A stretch of 64,000 bases of DNA, taken from contig NW_017802658.1 in NCBI RefSeq assembly GCF_001625305.1, positions 836,221 through 900,220 of the forward strand, in the 5' to 3' direction. The translations under genes were made by a program, and so were the position numbers. This DNA is from Branchiostoma belcheri (lineage: Eukaryota; Chordata; Leptocardii; Amphioxiformes; Branchiostomatidae). The notes beneath the pieces were generated by a model. That model saw only the letters and a program-made list of their open reading frames with translations, did not search any database and was not told the origin of the DNA. Positions 14,101 to 26,100 of this stretch are shown in pieces (within the stretch, counting starts at the first letter, position 1; each line of letters begins with the position of its first letter).

Positions 14101-17100
14101 CGTACTACAGCTGTGGACCTGCGCTCTGTTGGAGAAACACATACTGCTGTATTCACAAGGTAAACATGACATGTTTGGGACCAGCTGTTTCTATAATAAA
14201 GGCATCTGATAGTTTCTATCGCCATTCAGTTCTTACATTGGTTCTAACTTTACAAGTACAAATCATTCAAAAGATGGATATGAGTTTTTGCTCTAATATT
14301 CTGCTGGTTCAGCTATCCATACATGTCCTTAGATTAATCAGTATATTTGTATCTTTGAGCTTGTTTATTCACAAAATTGAAAACTGCAATGTACAAATCA
14401 AATTTTTTCTGGAGTTGTAAAGTTTGTCGCTTTTCGTTGCCAGACTACCATCGCTTGATGCTGCTAGCGGAGAGTCTGAGCGTGCTGCTGTTCCCCTTCA
14501 CGTGGCAGCACGTGTACGTTCCCATCCTGCCCGCCTCGCTGCTCCACTTCCTGGACGCGCCCGTCCCCTACATCATGGGTCTGCACCACAACGGCAGGGA
14601 CGACAGGTCTCAGCTACAGCTCCCGCATGAGGTGGGGTTAGAACAACTGTTCACTTCTTATTCAGTTCATTTATTTCCAGGGCTTGAATTAATGCTGCAT
14701 ACCTGCACTGGTGCTGGTAACATTAAAAGTTACCTGCAACAGTTAAATTTGAAATTATGTGCCCTTTGTGTTTTGTCCTTATATGTTGACTCTCTAATAT
14801 CAGCTTTGCTGCCTTGAGAGTCAGTGTAATGTCTTGTTGCATTTTTCAATAAATAATTTAAAAAAATAATACCTGCAACAGACAGTCAGAATTTTGTTAA
14901 GTGTGGATCACCAAAAGCTGTTCAGAAAGCATTGCCGTTAATTCTTTTACCCTTCATATAGCTAATGAAAGTCCATATACACCTACAGTTGTATCATAGG
15001 TAGACATCAGAAATATCTGCACTGCTCATATTTTACCTGCAAAAACCTACATATAATAACAGGTTGCATTTTGAGCCATATATTACCTTTACTTACTGTT
15101 ATTTATTCAAGCACTCATTTCATGACAGAGATTCAGGTTCTTCTCTCTAAACTGCTAACATTAGAATGGGTTCTAGCTTTTGGACAAAATTATTCCTAAC
15201 CGTTGTAACGTAGCGTAGAAAGTACCTTAGAAAGTTGCTTAGAAAGGGCATGAATTATCTTTTTAACTGCACATTGGTCTAGTACTTCAATATGCCAACT
15301 GTGAGGCCTTTTGATAATGATTCTTAAAATTTTTCTTCTGCAGGCCTCCCTCTGTTTTGTAGACATTGACAACCACACAGTCGAGCTCCCCGAGGATCTC
15401 CCACAGTTTCCTAAGAAACTCGACGTCCTCCAAGAAATCTCGGAGATCCTGGTCCGCAGCAACGTGCCTCTGGAGCCCGGGATGAACCCGCCCAGTCGTA
15501 GTGACTCGGGCTGCCATCTTAGCGACGACGGGCGCACGGGAAGCCCCGCTCACACCTCAACTCTCAGTAAACGCGACATTCTAGAAAGCAGCGAAGCCAT
15601 CGCGAAAATAACCGCCATCGCGCAACGCATGGGAGTCAGTCACACAATCAGCGACATCGCGAAATCCCTCCCAGAGATCGCCGCGTTCGAAAAGAAACCA
15701 AAGGTCGACCACGATCTCGAAGACATGAAACTGAACGCCGCTTTACGAGAAATCTTCCTACACAGAATAGCGTCCTTGTTGCTTGGTTACGAGTCGTTCG
15801 TCATCCAACCGAACGGTGACCTGGAGTCGTGGTTTAGTAACAGGGAGCAGATGACAAACTTCGACAAAGCCGCGTTCTTGTCGGACCAACCAGACATCTA
15901 CTTGCCTTTCTTGTCGCCTTTTATCGAGACACAGATGTTTGCAACTCTAGTGGACAACAAGGCAAGTAAACATGTCAAACCTTCACTCCAGGCCTGAAAG
16001 ATTGTACTAAAATAAGTATATTTTAACGCACAGGTTAGGCATTGGAGGGAGAAGGTTGAAAAAAAAGGACATTACTGAAAGAAGTTTAGATTTTGATGCA
16101 GTACTCATGTTTTGAAAAGCTCCTTATAATGGGTAGAAATGTGTTTTTATTTTTTAAAAATTGCTTTTATGTACATGTGCTGGAAAAATATGGCTGTCTT
16201 GAGTATCCTTCAATTTTGTTCTCAGATTATGGCCAACTGGGAGCCTATCGATGACAACTTGAAGATTTTTGACGCCAAAATCGAGAACATCAAGTCATCC
16301 AGAAACTCCCACATCCGCATGTCCAACCCTGACAGGTCCATCATGGTAGAAATACAAGGTAACAACTTCTAACATCAGCCTGCAAAGTTCTAGTACTGTA
16401 CCAAAGTAACAGTTACCCAAGCAAAAACCCTCAGCATCTACTAGCTTTATTTTGTCAGTAAGGAAAAAAGTAATGTTGCTGATGTAGTGGATGCTACTTG
16501 AAACATCTGACCATTTTTAAATCTATCAGTTTGCTCTATGAGTAACTGTTACTTTCAATATTGTACTACCAGAAAGTCTAACCTTTACACTAGTACTGCA
16601 TGGCAAATTTAACCAAAATACTCTTTTTTTTCTAACAGCTAGCTTACCCCTTTTTTTTACAGCCTGCTTGCCCAGCTTATACTAAGTGTTCCACTAAACT
16701 CGTCATTTTGTATCTTTTGTTTGCTACATTTTGTACCATTGATGTGAAGTTTCGCACTCGTCATATGATGCATAATGATCTGACTCTTAACATTTCAGAG
16801 CTACTATTAGTAGTGCTGCATACCTAAACCCAATTTTAGGTTCAGGTCCGGATTCAAGTCCAGAGGTTTAGGTTCAGTTCCGGACTTGTAAGTCCGGACC
16901 TAAACCCATGGCATATACAAAATGGCATGTTGGCAACCTTACAATGTTGTCTGGGTGAAACTTTGGCCACATAACATGGATGCCCGATGGCAATGTTTTC
17001 TTCGTTTTGCCGCAAAGATTTTGCAATCTACGGAAGGTTTTAGGTGGTTTGGAAAGAAAAGGGGTATGTGAAATGGTCTTTATGGTAATAAGTCCGGACT

Positions 17101-20100
17101 CGGTTCTTGACTTTTAGGTTTTTTTGGACTTGAACCTAAACATTCTTGCAAGTCCAGTGAACCGGTATGCATCACTAACTATTAGTACTAATCTACTTTG
17201 TGAATCTGTAGCAACATTTTAACACCCTGACTTTATATTTGGTCTACATTGTGTGCCACTACGATGTGTTTGACAAAAATATTTCGTCTTATTGAGTTTT
17301 ATGTCTAATGCTATGCAGTGTTCGAAAAATATGCTTGTTGAAGAATGTTACCATTTTTTAAAAGAATTTTACCGTGATTTTATGAAGTTTCTCGTATGCT
17401 ATATAATACATGTATCTTCTGACTCAATATTACAGTAACTGTAAATGTTGAAATGTTTGCGGTGGTTTTATTGTTACAGTACTGTTGTTACAGTGACCTC
17501 TTTACCACCATGAATTCATGACATTTTAAATATGCATTTCCAAGTCATTACCATTACTACTGTGCTACAGAGCTTTTTTTGACAGCCAAATAAAACCACT
17601 GCAAAAGCGAATGAATTTACGGTAATCTTGTTGTAAAGACAAGGCACATGTACTAAACGTTCACCCCACTCTTGTTTCCACTGGCTGCACTCGCATGGCG
17701 AAAACACGTGAAGACTCGGGTAAGTTCTTGTCACTCTACGGCAAGTTTTTACCAGTGTGAAGTTCGACTTCTCCTCGACTTGCAGTTTCTGACTTGGACA
17801 TCTTTTCTACTTTTACTTTTGACATCTGATGTTTACTGGTCGTACTGAGTAGAAAATGCACAATGCTCCTTGTACAAAAGGAGATATAGTAATTAGTATT
17901 TGATGTTTGTATCCCTTTTTACCAGGCTTATCACAGATATATATTGCATTTCCTTGACATGTTTTCCTCAATTTCATTATTACCTTGACTGACTTGCAGT
18001 GCTATGATTCACATAGAAACTTTACTATAGCATTTTTTAATATAAAAAACATTGATTACAAGGATAAGAATAAATACCAGTCTGAGAGTGCAGTTGTCAA
18101 ATACACAGGAATTGTCTCTGTTAGTTTCTGAAATTTGTTGTGCCCATTGTAGTCATGTTTCTAACCGAAGTTGCAGAAATTCTTGTTACCACACAAGTCA
18201 TGTCCACCTTTTGTAGTTACATGTAGTCTGTTAGAGAGGTATTTGTGTTACCATCAGCTTTTATTATAATCAATATGTTACATCGGTTTGAAGCTTGCAT
18301 GGGTATTTGTTTTTGTAATATGTAAAAAAATCTTAGAAAACGAAGCCAAGCCAAGAGAGATGTGAAAAACGATCTTATTCATTGATAGAGTTTTTAGAGT
18401 TATCCAAGCCAAAAGTCGATATACAATGTAGAAAATATTGAAAGTTGTGGTTCTCTTACAGAACGAGCCATCACAGAGAAGTGGAACAAAGTAGACCACA
18501 TGGCCGTGCACCCCCACCTCCTGAGTATGAAGATCGGACAGGGCAGACACGAGCCTGGCTTCTTCCCCGACCTGCAACCTGACGTCATGTGCTACGAGTC
18601 AGGTAACAACAGGTAAGTTCCAATCATGCCCCCCTCCCCCAACAGGTGTACAGAAAGTGCAAAATGCAGCAGAAAGGAACAAAATGTGTTTCGGGCCCTT
18701 TTGCACTTTCTGTACACCGTCCCCCAACCACTACTGTACAACAGTCTAAACTTACACTAACTGTAATGTCAACACTCATTTTGAAAGTGCAAAAAGGAAC
18801 AAAAAAGAGTGAAAAGCGTTTTCAACCTTATCGTACTTTCTGTACACTGACCCCCAACCAATATCATGACAGTCAATTGAATACTGCATCTAGTAATCTT
18901 CAAGGTATGCACTCTTCATATCAAAACATGTATTCAAGACATTCTTATGAAATCCTCAATAATTTTTCAATGTGTCTGGCTGTGTTACTCTTAGGGTCCC
19001 TGTTAGAATTTTAAAGTTTGAGTTGCCATTGCTGACTGCTGTTGAACTTGCAAGCAGTTTTGCTTCAGCTAGATGCTTGAAGCTAGCAATATTATTGCAA
19101 ACATGTAACAAATTGAAAAACCTAACCTACATTGTACAGTAGTACGTATACCATGTACTGAAACAACATACAGTATTATGATACAGATATTACATTCAAT
19201 CCTTCAAAGATTTTTTAACAAACAGTAGTTCCTGTGGTGTGATACTACTGCTATTTATAAAATGCTTATCTGCATAAATATCCTTGCTTTCTTTTCTATA
19301 ACTGTTTTCCATGTACACATTACAGTTTATTATGGTTTAAAACAAAATCTTGGTTTTCGAAATGACTTTTATATTGAGCCAAAATATTTTCTTATGCTTC
19401 AATGTAACCAACAAGTTCTCAGCTCTTGACATATATAAAAACATGGACTTAATATTGTGTTGATCACTGAATTCAGTATGACAAAACTTTACATTTTACA
19501 ATAGTTACATTTACATGCATTGCCTCTCATCCAATCAGCCTGTAGTGTGCTTTGGGCCTTTTACTAGCAGTGTTTGTTTCAGTTATTTATTTTACAAGTA
19601 GTTTTCTTTATCCTGTCATTTCTTTCTTATCCTTTTTTGCAGACACTTTGTCAATTTCTTCATCTTTTCTTTTATTCTTATTTTACGATGCAGGGTTTGT
19701 ACATGGACAAGGCATTATCAAAACTATTAGCCATTGATTTACATCTAAATTAATGTCTATAACATAGGAATTGTTGTTGGAAAATTACATCTGAAACATA
19801 CCCTTCCTTCTGTGGCAGTATAATTGAATAATACCTCAAATTGTGAAAAAAAAGTTCAAACTTCAAAGTATTAATTGAAAACATATTATTTTATTATGTA
19901 GATGTTCAATAGGTAATTTTTAAATCTTTGATAAAAAGTGAAATATTTTCATGATTAATTAAGAAATCTGTCAATTGACCAATTCCAAAGCCCCACCCAA
20001 CTCCATCAAAATATAAAATTGATACAAATTTATAGACACTCTTTATTGGTCAAACCACTAATTGCCAACCTCTGATTGGTTGAATAGCTAATTGTGATGG

Positions 20101-23100
20101 ACAGTCAGGATCAGTCTATCTGAATGCCCATAGTACAAGCCCTGCCTTACTTTGGGTGGCCTAGGTTGAACACACGGTGTACATGTTTCTTCCAGTGCGT
20201 TGCAAGATGCTTATTCCAGCTTCTTTCTCAGTCCACATGCCGACGAAATCGAGTGGGATGACTACAGGTTTGTCACACAATGTCTCCCCTCCCACACCAG
20301 CCTGTCCACCCCCGTAGAATAGTGTACTAGTCCAGTGAATGACGGTAATGCTTGTGGCTTGGACTGAATTTTAAAGAAATTTAGGCTTCAAACCTCTAAA
20401 AAAACTTGACATATTTTTGTTCATGTTAAGAGACTACCTATTTGTAAGTTAGTTTCTTCAATAATAATTTGACTCTACCATTGTTGACTGAAATTCCGCT
20501 TTGCTTCATCAATGAAAAAACTTGTGTCTTAATTGTGTCTTAACCAATAACTCATATACTGTATATGATTTGAATATTTGTTCTACAAACATTGATTGCG
20601 ATATTCTGCATTAATTATTTGTAAATGTTTTGTCATAAAATCAGAAGCTGTCAATATTCGAATCCTAAAATCAAAAAAAATTTTCAATCCTAAAATCAGA
20701 AATTTTTTAAGAATTTGCAACATACAGTGAACACAAATACTCAGTATGCTTCTATTGTCTGTGACTTGCCTGCTATATGTGTGTGTATGTGTCCTCTTTA
20801 GATACATGTAACTATATGTCAGTGTGCTCTGTTTTCTGCTGTGCACCTCTGCTTACATGTGCTACACACTTGAATACAAAATCTATCTTGCTACAGACAA
20901 CTCTCACACAAAAAACAACAACCTGTACTGTACATTTGATTTACTGTACATTTAGCTAGAATAATTCATTAACAGTTACTGTAACCAATACAAAAAGAAT
21001 AGGTTGAAATTTGTTGACAGTTGATTGAATGATTCAACTTTGACTTGTACTGTCATCTTTTTTCCTTTTAAATTATGGCTTAAATTGTCAGTTATAACTG
21101 AGGATGAATTTGAATAGACATTGGAGAAGACATTTTTTTTATCGTGTTGCGATCGTCCCGTAGGTACACACGGAGAAACATGCGCCAACAGTGGAGACGT
21201 AAGGAGAGAATGCAGCAACACTCCCAACACCTGGCCATGAGCACCGACCAACGAGAGGTAAACTTTCTCACAAGCAGTCTACTAACATCCAATGTCTTTT
21301 GGATGTAAAGCGTTCCTCAAATTTTGCATGGCTAATTTTTCCACCAATAGTTAAAGCATCAATGTATGCTGCCAGGGCTTTCCTATGCTAAATAGAGGAA
21401 CTTGATTTCTTCCCTAGAGAAAAAAAGACACTCTAGGCTCCATTATATTGGCTTTCCACGTTTTCAGTTCATCAGCAAAGTTTAACGCAAGAGATTTTGA
21501 ACGAAGTATATGACTTAAAGAGTATTTCAATAAGAGCTTTGTGTTATAGCCATACATGACATCTGTATATACATGTACTGTATGGATTAATTCTTCTGAC
21601 ATTGTACGGTTAAGATTATAACAGAATTTGAATATGGTAAGTATTTTTCATATCTCCTAATAAATGCAACAAATACGCACATTTGCATCATTCTTACTTA
21701 TCCTTAGTTAACTTGCTACCTTGAGTTTTCTCTCAGCACAGTTTTTGTACGTTAAATCTCGGGACACCTTGGTCCAAGGAAGTTTCCTTTCCATGCGATT
21801 TACTGTCATTCTTTTTCCTATAACAGTTCTGCATATCCTATATATCTACCTCCACATTCATGTCATTCCTTCTATCTATCTGAGGACTGATTTTTTCAAC
21901 CCTATATGCCCCTGCTGCTGCAGTAAGTTTTATCTTTTTTCCTGTAATTTTTTTTCTCTATTCGAAGTCCATGCAAGGCAACAAGATCATTACCAAAGAT
22001 TCCAATTTTGTACTCAAACAGGCACATAACATCCCCCTTCCCTTTCTTAAGCCTCGGCCACAACCCGCCGTAAGTGCATCTGCGTGCAAAAACGTGGGTA
22101 AATGAGGGGATTCGTAAGTGGGGAGTACCGCCTCCGTAGGGAAATCCTACGGATTTAGGAGGACGCAGACACACTGTAGAACTTTAGTAAGTGCACGTAA
22201 AACTTTTTCTGCGTGCGGTCTGCGGATTCACCACCCGTACGTACGACGTGCGTGCCCCGTACATACTGCACATAAGAAGCACATGTGAGTACGGCCTCCT
22301 TACGGTAAAGTTGCAATCGCACAGAGATCATACGCTGTAAGCACGTACCACTCACTTACCACTTGCGCAACGCACGATGCACGCAACCGCTCACGGCCAA
22401 ACGTGGCATGCAGACCACACTCTTACACCTTGCGCAACCGTGCGAATGACGTGCATCGACGCCACTCCTTCCCCACGTTTTCAGAAAAACGTAGCAGACG
22501 TGGCCTCCCAATAAAACGTACGGACAAAAAGCACGCACGGCGGGTTGTGACCGAGGCATTAGCGGCACACCTAATGACAAATGGCTTGAGTGCACAGTAA
22601 ACTTATCTGGTTTCTCCATCCCCCCTTTTTCCCACGGCTTGGGTCTCACACCACAGTTCCTCAGGTGGGATAGGATGGATGACAACTTGGCCGAACTCTG
22701 GGAAGTCATCTGGGTATCCACTTTACCTCATCACTGTTTTTCCACTCTTACTTTTTTCCTTCTTTTTCCATCATTAAATATCATACTGTATAGTTTCCAG
22801 ATTAAGGCTATGAAATATGAGCACTACATTATGACAGTTTATGTTTATGGATCAGCTAGGATTCTGTCAATTGGTAGTTGCCAGCCAGTCTATGATTGTA
22901 TTATATATTAGGCATTTGGTCTAAATAGAAAATCTCAACTCTATACATGCATGGATGGGTGTACTAAGCTTTAAGTCATTTTTATCTAAACTTTACATCA
23001 TTCTGCATTTTTGAGGATTTAAAATGATCATAGCATGTCAAGTCATGCTTTTTCTGAGGATTCCCCATGTTACTGCCATACCTATGTATAACTACAATCT

Positions 23101-26100
23101 TTTGCCTTGTTTTCAGTAATTCTTAATCTGGTGGATTTCAGTACAAGATTTTGAGTCTTAAATTCATAAAATGCAATCCGATTATGATATTTTCAGCCAT
23201 ACATGTACATGTATGTGAATGATACAGTTGTATAAAATAAACCTCAAAAAAGGATAGTGAGCAGTTCTAGCTTGGCAAAACGTTACTGCACAAAAATGAT
23301 TACCATAGAGTTGATCTCTTCCAAATTTAATGATCTAGTATTTGTAGAAGTTGAACATAATTTGAATACTGTCTGATTGTCCAGAAATACATCCAGGAGG
23401 CTCGAGGTAAGTTGTTACGTCAGCCCAAACTGTCGGACATGTCACCGGCTGTCATCGCTCAGACCAACTGGAAATTTGTTGAGGGACTGCTCAAGGAGTG
23501 TAAAGTCAAGGTAAACTTGATTACATGTATATTGTCTTCTAAACATTCTTCATTGATTCATTCTTTCATTTATTGTACAATAGTCAGGCAAACTGATATT
23601 GTGATGACTGAAGACAGTCCAGTCTAAGACGTCTATTTAGTATGTCCATGTCATGTAAGTATTTCTTAGCTGTCCTTTTCAAAGCCTCAAGTTGTTTTGG
23701 AAAATGTCTTATCTATTGTCTTGGGGAACATTCTTTCTTTCTTCTTTAACTTGATTGGAATTTGGATAATGGTGCCTTTTCCTGTGTATTTCCTTAATTA
23801 TTGTAACAAACAAACAAACCTGTACTAATGACCACCTCTGCATAAAAACTACTTGGCCGCCATGTCCACGTTTTGGTGGTCCCTCAAATGACTTTTCCTA
23901 TTGGCTCAAGCATTTAGAATCATATTGATTCTAATATACATGTATTTGCTATTAGTCTTCTGTGACCATTTTCTTCAAGACCATTTTCTTAAAGTCTCTT
24001 GAGTAGTTGCAAGAGAAATGTCTGACTAATAATTTGTAATCAAATCAACGTAACATTTTCCTGACTTTTGCTGTTCCTCCTTCAGACCAAGAGGATGCTG
24101 GTAGAGAAGATGGGTTCAGAGGCCGTCGAGCTGGGCCACGGCGAGACGTCGCTACGCGGGATGGAGGAGAACACGCTCATCGCCAGCCTGTGTGACCTGC
24201 TGGAGAGGATCTGGAGCCACGGCCTGCAGACCAAACAGGTCAGCAGCGCCACCTTGTAACATTATACCAAAGTGCAGCCAGATTTCAAATCCATCTTCAG
24301 TCCTGTATTCTTTTTAAGATACGAGCTTACATATCACCATGTGAAGTGCCACACACATTATAAATTCTTATGGGGTTAAAATTCAATGTTTGTGGTTTAT
24401 CACAAATCACAAATTAGCACAATATAGCACAGATAAAGTAGTATGCTTCCCTCAAGAGGACACATACATGACGTAATACATTGTAGTCTTTCTCACATAC
24501 ATTGTACATGTACATTTGGTATCTACATGAAGATATCAGAAAATACATTTGTATTTACATGTAGCAACTATGTTGAACTTCACAGTTCTTTCAAATTAAA
24601 GAAACAATTCTCACTGAATGTGGACACTGGAATAAATATAGCATCAACTCCACCTATCATAACGAGTTGCATGTAACTGCAGCATTTTTATGTAGTGAAT
24701 TGTGTTTGATAATTTGTGATAATGGATTTCGTGTGTTTCTAAAGGATGTTAAACTGACATGCAACAACTCCACCTATCATAATGAGTTAGCACTGCAGCT
24801 TGTTGAAGTAGAAGTTGTGTGTGTGCTAACTGATGTTGTGTGTGTGCAGGGGAAGTCTGCCCTGTGGTCTCACCTGATGGCCTATCAGGAGATGGAGGAG
24901 ACCAGAGACAGGTCACCTGAGAGCAGCGCGCTCTCACCTGGCACAGGTAAGCATGGAACATGTCATGGAACAGAATGAAAATGACCTGAAATTTTATGAA
25001 AATGACATAAAAGCAAATGAAGATGACAAGAAAACTAATTTAGAAATGAAAACAACTTTGTTGAAAGTCAAATGAGATAGAATAAATTGAAACTAAATTT
25101 AAAATGAAATGAAAATTGCATGACTATATGATACTTAGTACTTAATATTGTCACTATTTTGATATGACAGAATGAAGCTTTGGTGATACACTTAAAAGCG
25201 ATGTGGATTACATTCATGTGCAAAATTAATAGTGTATGTTACCCTAATAAAATCTGCAAACTAAGAACCTTTAATGTGAAGATTATGAAAAGAGCTACAC
25301 ACTGTCAGGTAAGTATGATGACACACATGGTGCCTTGTTGGGTTAAATGATACTATTTTAAATGGTGAAGACTTAAAACCTTTGGTTATTTATGGTATGG
25401 TACAAAATACAAGGCTAGTGATGGTGGTGTACATATACATCTGTATATAACAGTGGCCCCAAGGTACAAGTTGGAGTGTAGCATAGAGGACAGAATACAG
25501 TGTAGTCATAGTGTAGTATGTGTGTAGTAGGTTGTTGTGTATAGTGCAACGTAGTGTGTAGTGTGGTGTGTAGTGAAGCATGGCGTAGTTGGATGTTGTT
25601 GTGCAACATACATGTAGTGTGTATTTGTAGTGTAATATGTGTACTGTATGTCTTGTGCAATACAGCATAATGTATGTTAATACCTACCGCATGTCTGCCT
25701 ACTGCATGCTTTTAACAAGTTTTGCATGCTGTATCTATGCATTTCTGTCAATGCTTCTTCAGGGGTGCCAGAGTATACAGTACAATTTTACGGAATACAG
25801 TGCAATTTTACGGAATACAGTGCAATTTTACAGAATACAGTGCAATCGCAGTAGTATACAGTGCAATTTTACTAGACGTATACAGTGCAATTTTACTAGT
25901 ATACAGTGCAATTTTACTAGTATACAGTGCAATTTTACTGGTATACAGTGCAATTTTACTGTAAAATTTTACTAGTAAAATTGCACTGTATACCAGTAAA
26001 ATTGCACTGTATACTAATTGAATTGCACTGTATTCCATAAAATTGCACTGTATACTAATAGGATTGCACTGTATACTAGTAAAATTGCACTGTATTCCGT

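Larger units (their letters stand above)
21258..23384 (+). other. DENND5 intron 9
   Basis: A 2.1-kb intron containing the inverted-end element at 22050-22558 and a 49-bp exon-like segment at 22665-22713 behind a long pyrimidine tract. The remainder is AT-rich without recognisable content. Confidence 0.6.

Noticed and set aside
25390-25668. Tyr/His/Cys-rich antisense frames over GTAGTGT-rich DNA
   Set aside because: Low-complexity sequence gives biased residues; no domain.
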